Below, one piece after another: positions 31,615 through 39,597 of a stretch of 64,000 nt of DNA; position 1 is the stretch's first letter; every line of letters starts with the position of its first letter. A model generated the notes under the pieces. That model was not told the DNA's origin. It did not search any database and saw only the letters and a program-made list of their open reading frames with translations. Source of the DNA: Duganella qianjiadongensis (GTDB lineage: Bacteria; Pseudomonadota; Gammaproteobacteria; Burkholderiales; Burkholderiaceae_D); the NCBI RefSeq assembly GCF_009857915.1, contig NZ_WWCM01000001.1, positions 310,001-374,000 on the forward strand. Direction: 5' to 3'. A program made the translations under genes and the position numbers.

Positions 31615-33893
31615 ACCAGTACACCATCGCCGTTCGTGCGCTGTGCGAGTTCACCGCCAAGACGGGCGATCTCGATCTGCGCTTCACACCCTCGCCCACG
31701 GCACAGGAAGGCATAGCGGGACACGCCACCGTGACGGCCAGGCGCGGTGCCAGCTACCAGCGCGAACTGGCGCTGGCAGGCGATTATGGCCCGCTGCATG
31801 TGCGCGGCCGCGCCGATGGCTACGATACCGCAGCGCGGCGACTGGAAGAAATCAAAACCTATCGGGGCGAGCTGGAACGCATGCCCGATAACCAGCGCCA
31901 GCTGCACTGGGCACAGGCCAAGGTGTACGGCCACCTGCAATGCGCTGCGCTCGGTCTGGCCGAGATCACGCTGGCACTGGTGTATTTCGATGTGGGCAGC
32001 CAGAAGGAAACCATGCTGCAGCAGGTGCACAGCGCGGCCACGCTGCAAGCCTACTTCGCGCAGCAGTGCGAGCTGTTTCTGCAATGGGCCGAACAGGAAA
32101 TCGCCCACCGCAATGCGCGCGATGCGCAGTTGCAGCAACTGGCCTTCCCCTACGCCGGTTTCCGCCCCGGCCAGCGCGAACTGGCAGCGGCCATGTACAC
32201 GGCTAGCAAACGCGGCGTCTGCCTGCTGGCACAGGCCCCCACCGGCATAGGTAAATCGGTCGGCAGCCTGTTCCCCATGCTGAAGGCCGCCGCCCAACAG
32301 CAGGTCGACAAGGTGTTCTTCCTTGCCGCCAAAACGCCGGGGCGCCAGATGGCGCTCGACGCCGTGCAGGTGATACGCGATAGCGCTCCCCTGCTACCAC
32401 TACGCACGCTGGAGCTGGTCGCACGCGACAGCGCCTGCGTGCATCCGGAACTGGCCTGCCACGGCGAGTCTTGCCCGCTGGCACGCGGCTTCTATGACCG
32501 GCTGCCCGCGGCGCGGCTAGCCGCACTTGAGGCCTGCCAGCCGGCACAGCGGCATGTCGTGCTCGACCGCCAGAGCTTGCAGACGATCGCGCTTGCCCAT
32601 GAAATCTGCCCCTACTATCTGGGCAGCGAACTGGCGCGCTGGTGCGACGTCATCGTGGGCGACTACAACTACTATTTCGACCAGAGCGCCATACTGTATG
32701 GCCTGACAGTGATGAACGACTGGAAGGTCAGCGTGCTGGTGGACGAAGCACACAACATGGTCTCGCGCGCACGCAAGATGTACAGTGCCGACATGAGCCA
32801 CAGCAGTCTGCGCCTGCTGCGCAAGATTGCACCCGAGGCGCTGAAGAAACCGCTGGACCGCGTGCACCGGCAGTGGAACCAGCTGGTCAAGGAACAGGAT
32901 GAGCACTACCAGTCCTATGCCGACCTGCCGGAAAAATGGCTGGGCGCCTTGCAGACTGCGGCCAGCGCGATCAGCGATTACCAGAACGAGCACCCGGCCG
33001 ACAGCGAGCCGCTGCTGCAGGAGTTCTATTTCAACGCCCTGCAATTTACCCGTCTGGCCGAGAGTTTTGGCGCACACGCACTGTTCGACATCGAAAAGCG
33101 CCCCGGCCGCCACAGCAGCCAGAGCGACAGCATCCTCTGCATCCGCAACATCGTACCGGCGCCGTATCTGGCACCGCGCTTCGCGCTTAGCCACAGCAGC
33201 GCGCTGTTTTCGGCCACGCTCAGCCCATGGAACTACTTCCACGACCTGCTCGGCATGCCCGACAGCACCGCATGGGCGGATGTGGAATCCCCCTTCGTGG
33301 CCGAGCAGCTCAGCGTCAAAGTGGCAGGCCACATCTCCACACGCTACCAGCACCGGCAGCAGTCGCTCCAGCCTATCGCTGAACTGATGGGGCAACAATA
33401 CGCCGCGCAGCGCGGCAACTATCTGGCCTTCTTCAGCAGCTTCGACTACATGGAGAAAGCTGCGCAGACGCTGGCGGCAAGCTACCCCGGCATCCCGCAG
33501 TGGTCGCAGACACGGCGCATGGACGAAACGGCGCGCAGCGACTTCCTTGCCCGCTTCACGCCCGACAGCTGCGGTATCGGTTTCGCCGTACTGGGTGGTG
33601 CTTTCGGCGAAGGCGTAGACCTGCCCGGCGCGCGCCTGATCGGCGCCTTCGTCGCCACACTGGGTCTGCCGCAAGTCAATCCCGTCAACGAGCAGATACG
33701 CCAGCGCATGGACAGCATCTTCGGCGCTGGCTACGACTACACCTACACCTATCCCGGCATGCAGAAAGTCGTGCAGGCGGCAGGCCGCGTGATCCGCACC
33801 CAGACCGATCGCGGCACCGTATATCTGATCGACGACCGCTTCGGCCGCGCCGAACTACGCGCCCTGCTGCCCGCCTGGTGGCACGTCGAGTAA
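31611..33893 (+). CDS. XPD/DinG-type iron-sulphur DNA helicase with N-terminal PD-(D/E)XK-like domain
   Basis: A 760-residue superfamily 2 helicase. Residues 1-175 carry a Cas4-like nuclease pattern: GRADGYD (Asp69) and LEEIKTYRG (Glu80, Lys82), then QLHWAQAKVYGHLQ. Walker A is APTGIGKS (209-216); DEAH box LVDEAHNM (378-381); four Cys at about 276, 283, 288 and 333 could hold a 4Fe-4S cluster as in XPD and DinG. Late motifs include GAFGEGVDLPGARLIGAF and VVQAAGRVIRTQTDRG. It should unwind DNA 5'-to-3' next to the VRR-NUC partner, whose stop it overlaps. The combination is conserved in some proteobacteria by my recollection. Confidence 0.92.
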   Translation: MNQYTIAVRALCEFTAKTGDLDLRFTPSPTAQEGIAGHATVTARRGASYQRELALAGDYGPLHVRGRADGYDTAARRLEEIKTYRGELERMPDNQRQLHWAQAKVYGHLQCAALGLAEITLALVYFDVGSQKETMLQQVHSAATLQAYFAQQCELFLQWAEQEIAHRNARDAQLQQLAFPYAGFRPGQRELAAAMYTASKRGVCLLAQAPTGIGKSVGSLFPMLKAAAQQQVDKVFFLAAKTPGRQMALDAVQVIRDSAPLLPLRTLELVARDSACVHPELACHGESCPLARGFYDRLPAARLAALEACQPAQRHVVLDRQSLQTIALAHEICPYYLGSELARWCDVIVGDYNYYFDQSAILYGLTVMNDWKVSVLVDEAHNMVSRARKMYSADMSHSSLRLLRKIAPEALKKPLDRVHRQWNQLVKEQDEHYQSYADLPEKWLGALQTAASAISDYQNEHPADSEPLLQEFYFNALQFTRLAESFGAHALFDIEKRPGRHSSQSDSILCIRNIVPAPYLAPRFALSHSSALFSATLSPWNYFHDLLGMPDSTAWADVESPFVAEQLSVKVAGHISTRYQHRQQSLQPIAELMGQQYAAQRGNYLAFFSSFDYMEKAAQTLAASYPGIPQWSQTRRMDETARSDFLARFTPDSCGIGFAVLGGAFGEGVDLPGARLIGAFVATLGLPQVNPVNEQIRQRMDSIFGAGYDYTYTYPGMQKVVQAAGRVIRTQTDRGTVYLIDDRFGRAELRALLPAWWHVE

Positions 33894-33909
33894 GCGGCTA
33901 CCGACTGTT

Positions 33910-34236
33910 TTACCGGCTCCGTTCAGGCGCCGCAACCGTGGGCGCAACGCCGAGTACCAGCAGCCACGCGGCAAACGACAGGCTGCGCTGGATAGCGACA
34001 AACGCCAGCAGATACAGCAGCCACTGGGCCGAGTTAAATGGCTGCATAAGGCCGGCAGCACCGGTCAGCAGATTCGCCAGCAGCGCGGCCACTGCCGTCA
34101 CAGGACCAGCAAACCACCATTTCCGTTCAAGCTTGGAGTACATAGAAAAACCCAGATTAAGATAAATTGCATAAAAAAATAAAACCGTCTGCTGCAAGAC
34201 TGGCTGTGCACTGGCCAGATGCGGTATGGTCAGCAA
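33910..34236 (-). CDS. Small membrane protein, unknown
   Basis: A 108-residue frame with three to four hydrophobic segments (QQTVLFFYAIYLNLGF, WFAGPVTAVAALLANLLTG, WLLYLLAFVAIQ, WLLVLGVAPTVAA). The frame opens with a TTG at 34236; an ATG at 34143 (MYSKLERKWW) would remove the first helix. It lies 15 bases after another membrane protein gene on the same strand. No family is recognised. Confidence 0.45.
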   Translation of the reverse strand: MLTIPHLASAQPVLQQTVLFFYAIYLNLGFSMYSKLERKWWFAGPVTAVAALLANLLTGAAGLMQPFNSAQWLLYLLAFVAIQRSLSFAAWLLVLGVAPTVAAPERSR

Positions 34237-34251
34237 CCGACAGACGCACCG

Positions 34252-34725
34252 TCAGTCTGATTTAACGCACGAAGCCTGTACCGGCAGGCTCCGTAGCAGC
34301 AGAAACACCATAGCCACGGCAAACAAATTGATACCGAACGCGGAACGCTCCAGTGCCCGCCCCAGATAGACGCCAAACTGGGCGCCGAACATCGACGCGA
34401 AAAAACCCAGTTCGGCCGGATTAGTCTTTAAAAAAACCTGAATCTGCGCACCGCAAAACGCCAGATATCCGAACGACGAGCCTTGAATAATCGGCACCTG
34501 CACCAGCCAGAATATGGCGTTGCAGTGCACCGCCTGTGCACCAGCTTCCAGCATCTGCACGCCGCACCAGATGCCCCATAAAAAGAAAGCCATGGCAGGA
34601 AAGATAATCAGCACGCTGGCCAGCGTAGCTGGGGCCTGCATGGTCGTCATCATCCCGCCGCTCAGGCCTATCGCACCGCCACCTAGCGCTAGTATTCCCA
34701 GACCACGCCTGATCCACTGATTCAT
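34252..34725 (-). CDS. Membrane protein, unknown
   Basis: A 157-residue protein with four or five hydrophobic helices (LGILALGGGAIGLSGGMM, LASVLIIFPAMAFFLWGIWC, FWLVQVPIIQGSSFGYLAF, FGINLFAVAMVFLLLRSL). The ATG at 34725 is chosen because AGGAG lies six bases upstream; the frame is open to 34776. It follows the LytTR regulator gene by 68 bases on the same strand and may belong to that operon. I do not recognise a family. Confidence 0.6.
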   Translation of the reverse strand: MNQWIRRGLGILALGGGAIGLSGGMMTTMQAPATLASVLIIFPAMAFFLWGIWCGVQMLEAGAQAVHCNAIFWLVQVPIIQGSSFGYLAFCGAQIQVFLKTNPAELGFFASMFGAQFGVYLGRALERSAFGINLFAVAMVFLLLRSLPVQASCVKSD

Positions 34726-34793
34726 TTCTTCTCCTGACAGAGCCCCACAGCGGCCCTCGATAAAATCTCCCACCACATCTTCAGACGCACGGA

Positions 34794-35537
34794 TTACTGC
34801 AGCACTGTGCGTATCTTCTGGTAACCACTACGGCTCACCGGCACCTTGCTGCCGTCGCGCAGCACGGCCACATAGCTGTCGCGCGTGGCCTGCTCGATCC
34901 GGTCAACGCAGGCGATATTCACGATCCACGAACGATGGATGCGCATGAACTGCTCGCTATCGAGCTGCTCTTCCAGCTCCGCCATGCGCTGGTTCTTCAG
35001 ATAGTTGCGGCCTTCGGAGCGGATCTGCACATAATCATCCTGCGCCTCGATCACCTCGATCTTGTCGCAGGTGATCACATGCACTTTAGCGCCATCGCGG
35101 ATCAGCACGCGGCCCAGCGGGCGCTGGCGCGCCACCGCCTCCTTGACCATATTCGCCACCGCCACATCGCCGGCCCCGCCGCTAACGGCCAGACTGGCGC
35201 GCGCATGCGCCAGCGCCTGATCGAAGCGCTGCTGGCTGAACGGCTTGAGCAGATAATCGAGCGCATGGAATTCGAAAGCCTTGATGGCATACTGGTCGAA
35301 CGCCGTGGCAAAGATATAGCGTGTCCGGTTGCCGGACAGTTCGGCCACTTCGAAGCCATCGAGTTTGGGCATCTGGATATCGAGGAACACCAGATCCGGC
35401 GCCAGTTCGGTGATCGCCTTGAGGGCTTCGAAACCGTTGGCGCACTCGGCCACCACTTCCACATCCGCATGCTCGGCCAGATATTCGCGCACCACCCCGC
35501 GCGCCAGCATTTCGTCATCAACAATAATGATACGCAT
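34794..35537 (-). CDS. LytTR-family response regulator
   Basis: A 247-residue regulator. Receiver domain: MRIIIVDDEMLARG, phosphoacceptor Asp53 in LVFLDIQMPKLDG, ATAFDQYAIKAFE and the Lys in YLLKPFSQQRF. LytTR DNA-binding domain from about 140: DGAKVHVITCDKIEVIEAQD, DYVQIRSEGRNYL, RIHRSWIVNIACVDRIEQ and a final GYQKIRTVL. It starts 6 bases after the LytS-like kinase gene ends, forming a two-component system that probably controls the preceding LiaI/LiaF-like genes. Confidence 0.94.
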   Translation of the reverse strand: MRIIIVDDEMLARGVVREYLAEHADVEVVAECANGFEALKAITELAPDLVFLDIQMPKLDGFEVAELSGNRTRYIFATAFDQYAIKAFEFHALDYLLKPFSQQRFDQALAHARASLAVSGGAGDVAVANMVKEAVARQRPLGRVLIRDGAKVHVITCDKIEVIEAQDDYVQIRSEGRNYLKNQRMAELEEQLDSEQFMRIHRSWIVNIACVDRIEQATRDSYVAVLRDGSKVPVSRSGYQKIRTVLQ

Positions 35538-35543
35538 GGCTGC

Positions 35544-36620
35544 TTACCCTCCCTCGCCTGTCTGCGCAGGCATCGTAATATCCACCGCAAAGCACAGCGC
35601 CTGCTGGCCCCAGTGGATGCTTGCTTCGTGTTTGTAGGCCCCTGCCAGGCGCTGGCGCACATTGCTCAGGCCTATGCCATGCCCATCGCGCCGGATCGCG
35701 CCCGCATCGGGGTCCAGTGGATTTTCTACCCGTATCTGCAGCATCGAGCCGGAACGCCGCGCCGTCAGCACGATCACGCCGCCTTCGGGCAGATTGCAGA
35801 TGCCGTGCTTGACGGCGTTTTCCACCAGCGGCTGGATGATCATGGGCGGCACCAGACAGTCGCTGGCAGCATCCTCCACCTGCTCGCGTATCTGCAGCCG
35901 TGCGCCAAAGCGCACCTGCTCGATGGCCAGAAAATGGCGGATCAGTTTGAGTTCCTCGCCCAGCGTGACCTTCTTGTGTGCTTCCATGCCCAGACTCTGG
36001 CGGAAGAAGCTGGCCAGCTCCAGCGTCATGCGGCGCGCTGCTTTGGCGTCCTGCGAGGTCAGCGCGCTGATCGAATTCAGACTATTGAACAGGAAGTGCG
36101 GATCGATCTGGGTGCGCAGCATGCGCAGTTCGGCTTCCTGCGCCATCAGCAGCGATTCCAGCTCGCGCTGCTCGGCCTGTTTGGCACGGACAAACTCGAT
36201 CACCAGATAATGCAGCGCGGCGGCAAAGCCATACAGCAGCACGCCCAGCCCCACCACCGTCGCCGCCAGCTGCGGCCCCAGCACGATTCCGGCCCAGCTC
36301 AGCCCCAGCGCCAGACAGGCGCTATTCCACAACTGCCCCGCGCCCAGCCAGAGCAGACCGGACACCATGGCCGCCATCAGCAACACCGTCACGATGGCGG
36401 CAGCGCGCTGGCCATTGAGCGGATAGGCGCGGCACAGATAGTGCGCCGAATAACCGGCCACAAAGGCATACAGCAGATGCATGGGGATGGCGAACAGCAG
36501 CGCATTGGCCAGCGGCGCCACCTTGGCCGCCACCAGCACAGCGCCGAAGGCGATGCCGAGGAACAGCCAGACCAGCAGATAGATCTGGCTGCCGCGGCGG
36601 CTGAGGTTCAAGCCCTGCAT
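35544..36620 (-). CDS. LytS-type sensor histidine kinase
   Basis: A 358-residue kinase with about four membrane helices in residues 12-140 and a His_kinase (PF06580) domain: MLRTQIDPHFLFNSLNSISA with phosphorylated His175, then VPPMIIQPLVENAVKHGI (N-box) and GHGIGLSNVRQRLAG (G-box). No large periplasmic domain, so the signal probably comes through the membrane or through the LiaF-like partner two bases upstream. Its cognate regulator follows by 6 bases. Confidence 0.93.
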   Translation of the reverse strand: MQGLNLSRRGSQIYLLVWLFLGIAFGAVLVAAKVAPLANALLFAIPMHLLYAFVAGYSAHYLCRAYPLNGQRAAAIVTVLLMAAMVSGLLWLGAGQLWNSACLALGLSWAGIVLGPQLAATVVGLGVLLYGFAAALHYLVIEFVRAKQAEQRELESLLMAQEAELRMLRTQIDPHFLFNSLNSISALTSQDAKAARRMTLELASFFRQSLGMEAHKKVTLGEELKLIRHFLAIEQVRFGARLQIREQVEDAASDCLVPPMIIQPLVENAVKHGICNLPEGGVIVLTARRSGSMLQIRVENPLDPDAGAIRRDGHGIGLSNVRQRLAGAYKHEASIHWGQQALCFAVDITMPAQTGEGG

Positions 36621-36622
36621 GC

Positions 36623-37330
36623 TCAGTTACGCACTTCCAGACCGCCCATGATGGCGTAGCCGCGCACGATCAGCCGCTTCTCCGGCGTAGCAGGGGCGAT
36701 GGTCTTTTCTTCGAAGCCGCCCATGATGGGCGTGCCTTCCAGCTCCACCGTCCAGTCGGCCGGCACCTTGATGGTAATGCCGCCGAACATGGCAAACACA
36801 TTCAGCACGGCCACGCTGGTGATAGAACTCTGGCGCAGATCCAGTTCGCAGCCGCCAAATACGGCCGTCACTTCGCCACCACGGAAATCCGGCGTGGTAA
36901 CACGGCGCTGGAAGCCACCCATGATGGCGGTGATATTCAGCAACGCATCGTCACTGCCCTTATCAAGGCTGATGCGGCCATCTTCGAACAGCGACCTTCC
37001 TGTGCCCGATTTGAACACCACCGACAGCCCGGCCAGTATCAGCATCAGCGGCCAGAAAGCGCGCCAGCTCAGTTGTATGATGCCCAGATCGTGCAGGTAG
37101 ATGATGCCGCCGAACAGTATCAGCCCACCGCCGACGATGGCGCCGCCGGCGCTACGGGTTTGCAGCATTTTCAGTATGCCGAAGAAGATCAGCGCTGTCG
37201 GCCACAGATGCAGGGTGAAATCCAGATCGAGCAGGCCGATATTATCGAGCAGGAAAATCAGCCCGATCACGATGACGAACAGTCCCACCGCCATTTGCGA
37301 GGCGGGATTACGGGTGCGCGGGGTTTTCAT
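36623..37330 (-). CDS. LiaF-like cell-envelope stress membrane protein
   Basis: A 235-residue protein with four membrane helices (MAVGLFVIVIGLIFLLDNIG, LWPTALIFFGILKML, GGAIVGGGLILFGGIIYL, FWPLMLILAGLSVVF) and a C-terminal beta domain with repeated GG turns (AIMGGFQRRV, EVTAVFGGCELDL, AMFGGITIKVP, PIMGGFEEK), the LiaF/YvqF C-terminal domain. In Firmicutes LiaF restrains a sensor kinase until cell-wall damage. The ATG at 37330 has AAGGAG eight bases upstream and overlaps the preceding stop (ATGA). The role here as a brake on the LytS kinase is inference. Confidence 0.85.
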   Translation of the reverse strand: MKTPRTRNPASQMAVGLFVIVIGLIFLLDNIGLLDLDFTLHLWPTALIFFGILKMLQTRSAGGAIVGGGLILFGGIIYLHDLGIIQLSWRAFWPLMLILAGLSVVFKSGTGRSLFEDGRISLDKGSDDALLNITAIMGGFQRRVTTPDFRGGEVTAVFGGCELDLRQSSITSVAVLNVFAMFGGITIKVPADWTVELEGTPIMGGFEEKTIAPATPEKRLIVRGYAIMGGLEVRN

Positions 37331-37704
37331 GCTTGCTCCTTGATCGAGGCTTGAATATTGTCCAGCAGTGGGCGCAGCAGCAGGCACAGGCCCCATGCAA
37401 TCAGCAGCGCTGGCCAGGTCTCGCCAAAGCCCACACCCCAGATGCGGTTGAACGAAACATACCACCAGCCGGCGAAAAAGATCTCCCACAGGCCGTTGCT
37501 AAAGTGCTTGGCCGTCGTGGGCGGGATCATCTTGATGACACCGCTGATCACCAGCAGCCATGGCCAGTAGCGCCACAGGTGGGCCAGATTGAAGTCGAGC
37601 TGGATCAGGTCGATCTGGTCCAGCAGCAGCGCGCCGCCAGCAGCGATCATCACGATGCCCCAGACCATCTGTTTGCGCCAGCGGTAAGCAGTTTGTATAG
37701 TCAT
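37327..37704 (-). CDS. LiaI-like small membrane protein (DUF5668)
   Basis: A 125-residue protein with LiaI-type helices: VWGIVMIAAGGALLLDQIDL, HLWRYWPWLLVISGVIKM and WPALLIAWGLCLLLRPLL. The G-x-ALLLDQ and LWRYWPWLLVISG patterns are the DUF5668 signature repeated also in the LiaF-like partner. It is the first gene of a four-gene unit (LiaI, LiaF, LytS, LytTR). An inverted repeat CGGTAT-N10-ATACCG (37720-37741) sits 16 bases upstream of its start codon. Confidence 0.82.
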   Translation of the reverse strand: MTIQTAYRWRKQMVWGIVMIAAGGALLLDQIDLIQLDFNLAHLWRYWPWLLVISGVIKMIPPTTAKHFSNGLWEIFFAGWWYVSFNRIWGVGFGETWPALLIAWGLCLLLRPLLDNIQASIKEQA

Positions 37705-37719
37705 TGCAGTCTCCCGGTT

Positions 37720-37741
37720 CGGTATGGTTAGAACGATACCG
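37720..37741 (-). promoter_or_regulatory. Inverted repeat before the LiaI-like operon
   Basis: CGGTAT (37720-37725) and ATACCG (37736-37741), 10-base spacer, one helical turn apart. On the minus strand TATCGT can serve as a -10 with TTTCGC 17 bases upstream. It may be the site of the LytTR regulator, whose family binds paired direct or inverted 9-base elements; unproven. Confidence 0.4.
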
Positions 37742-37806
37742 TGCCGCCACTGGCGGCGAAACAGCTATTCGGCCAGTGACGGAATTTAACCGGTGAATGA
37801 CGCAGC

Positions 37807-38694
37807 TTACAGTTTCTCGCGCAGGAAGCCGAGGAAGCACTGGATGCGCTGGGCCAGCTGGGTATTGCGGAAGTACACCGCGCAGATCTGCCGGGTCTGG
37901 CCATTATTGGCGTCCGCCAGCAGCGGCACCAGCCGCCCGGCCGCTACATCGGCTGCCGTCAGATATTCTGCCAGACAGACGATGCCCTGCCCGCGCAGCG
38001 CCAGCTGGCGCCGCATTTCGTCGCTGGAAGCGGTCAGCGCCGCCACGATGGGCAGGCTGCTGGCGCCGTCGTGACGCAGCGGCCATTGCTGCTCGCTGCC
38101 AAGCTGGCCTTCGCCGATCAGGGTGTGGCCGGCCAGGTCTTGCGGCACTTGCGGCGTGCCGTGTTCGAGCAGATAGTCGGGGCTGGCCAGCACCTGCAGG
38201 GGCGAACTGGCCAGTACCTGCGCGTGCTGGGACGGATCGTCCGGCAGACCGACGCGGATGACAATATCGGTGCGCTGCTCTACCAGCTCGCTCAGTTGCT
38301 CGTTGCCATTGAATTCCAGCCGGATGTCGGGATAGCGCTGGCGGAATTCGGCCAGATAGGGCACCACGCAATGCAGCATGAAGGCCGAATCGGCCGCCAC
38401 GCACAGCCGTCCGGCCGGCTTCTGCTGGCGGATACGGATCGATTGTTCCGCCTCTTCCATGGCGCCCAGTATGGCGCGCGCCTGCTCGAGAAAGAGATGT
38501 CCCTCTTCCGTCAGTTCCATGCGGCGGGTGGTACGGGTCAGTAGCGAGGTGGCCAGCTTGTCTTCCAGCCGCGACAGAGCACGGCTAACGCCCGAAGTGG
38601 TCTGGCCCAGATGAACGGAAGCGGCGCTCAGGGTGCCGCTGTCGATTACGGTGATAAACGTTTTCAGGTCATCGGAATTGATTTCCACGTGCAC
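37807..38694 (-). CDS. LysR-family transcriptional regulator
   Basis: A 295-residue LTTR: N-terminal helix-turn-helix DDLKTFITVIDSGTLSAASV, HLGQTTSGVSRALSRLEDKL and RTTRRMELTEEGHLFLEQA, then an effector domain (GRLCVAADSAFMLHCVVPYL; DIVIRVGLPDDPSQHAQVLA). It starts at a GTG (38694 or 38688). Neighbours on the same strand are the LiaI operon downstream and the hemolysin III gene upstream; no divergent target gene shows the usual LTTR arrangement, so its target is unknown. Confidence 0.93.
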   Translation of the reverse strand: MHVEINSDDLKTFITVIDSGTLSAASVHLGQTTSGVSRALSRLEDKLATSLLTRTTRRMELTEEGHLFLEQARAILGAMEEAEQSIRIRQQKPAGRLCVAADSAFMLHCVVPYLAEFRQRYPDIRLEFNGNEQLSELVEQRTDIVIRVGLPDDPSQHAQVLASSPLQVLASPDYLLEHGTPQVPQDLAGHTLIGEGQLGSEQQWPLRHDGASSLPIVAALTASSDEMRRQLALRGQGIVCLAEYLTAADVAAGRLVPLLADANNGQTRQICAVYFRNTQLAQRIQCFLGFLREKL

Positions 38695-38728
38695 TCTACC
38701 CTTGAAATGCTACTGTTACCGGACTCGC

Positions 38729-39346
38729 TCAGGCGACATACAGTAGCACCGCACCAAAGTGGCATGCACTGCCGCCAAGCACAAACAAATGCCAGACTCC
38801 ATGGCCGTAAGACCATTTGTGGTCCGTCACGAAGAAAACGATGCCCGCCGTGTACACCAGACCACCTGCCGCCAGCCAGGCAAACCCTGCCCAGCCCAGC
38901 GTCTGCACCAGCGGGCTGGCGCCAATCACGGCCACCCAGCCCATGGCGACATAAATCACCAGCGACAGCACCCTCGCACCGCGCGCAAACAGCACTTCCT
39001 GCACGATACCCAGCACGGCCAGCGTCCACACCACGCCGAACAGCGACCAGCCCCACGGCCCGCGCAGGCTAACCAGCGTGAACGGCGTGTAGCTGCCGGC
39101 GATCAGCAGATAGATAGCGCAGTGATCGAGCTTGCGCAGCACCTGCTTGGCCCGCCCGCGCAGGCTGTGATACAGCGCCGAAACCAGATACAGCGCCAGC
39201 AGCGTAACGGCATAAACGCTGAAGCTGACCACCTTCCACGCATCGCCGCTGCGCGCTGCCAGCACGACCAGCACAGTGCCGCCTATGGCCGCCAGCAGCG
39301 CTCCTACTGTATGGGTAATGCTGTTAAATCGTTCGCCGTAGTACAT
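38729..39346 (-). CDS. Hemolysin III / PAQR family membrane protein
   Basis: A 205-residue protein with seven membrane helices. It starts MYYGERFNSITHTVGALLAA, and has LVSALYHSLRGRAKQVLRKL with the conserved His, LDHCAIYLLIAGSYTPFTLV with LDH..I...IAGTYTP-type motif, and the last helix GVWHLFVLGGSACHFGAVL with two His. These are the zinc-binding residues of the PAQR fold. The ATG at 39346 is used; the upstream extension is not membrane-like. Despite its name the family is not proven hemolytic; it may be a lipid hydrolase or sensor. Confidence 0.92.
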   Translation of the reverse strand: MYYGERFNSITHTVGALLAAIGGTVLVVLAARSGDAWKVVSFSVYAVTLLALYLVSALYHSLRGRAKQVLRKLDHCAIYLLIAGSYTPFTLVSLRGPWGWSLFGVVWTLAVLGIVQEVLFARGARVLSLVIYVAMGWVAVIGASPLVQTLGWAGFAWLAAGGLVYTAGIVFFVTDHKWSYGHGVWHLFVLGGSACHFGAVLLYVA

Positions 39347-39496
39347 AGTTAGTCCAGTGCATGCTGGCAACGGCACTATTGCCATCGCTAAGCCATTGTA
39401 TTGCACTACACCGGACGCACGTCGAGCGCCCCTTCTAAACCGCAGCAAGCGCTGGTACTTAGTAAAAAACTAAGCATATCATAATAAAAATTGAAA

Positions 39497-39525
39497 TTAA
39501 ACAATGTTACAGAAATTTATATAAT
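39497..39525 (+). promoter_or_regulatory. Possible promoter of the patatin-like gene
   Basis: TTAAAC (39497-39502), 17-base spacer, perfect TATAAT (39520-39525) in an AT-rich stretch. The -35 is weak. It is followed by a GC hairpin CCGCCGCC/GGCGGCGG (39541-39559). Confidence 0.45.
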
Positions 39526-39597
39526 CCACCGCCCTGATCACCGCCGCCCAGGCGGCGGCCATGGGAGCGCGGCCGCGGATGTGGTAAGGTGCCAGCC

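Noticed and set aside
34935..36659. 574-residue plus-strand frame
   Set aside because: Antisense shadow of the LytTR regulator and kinase genes, both of which have complete catalytic motifs.
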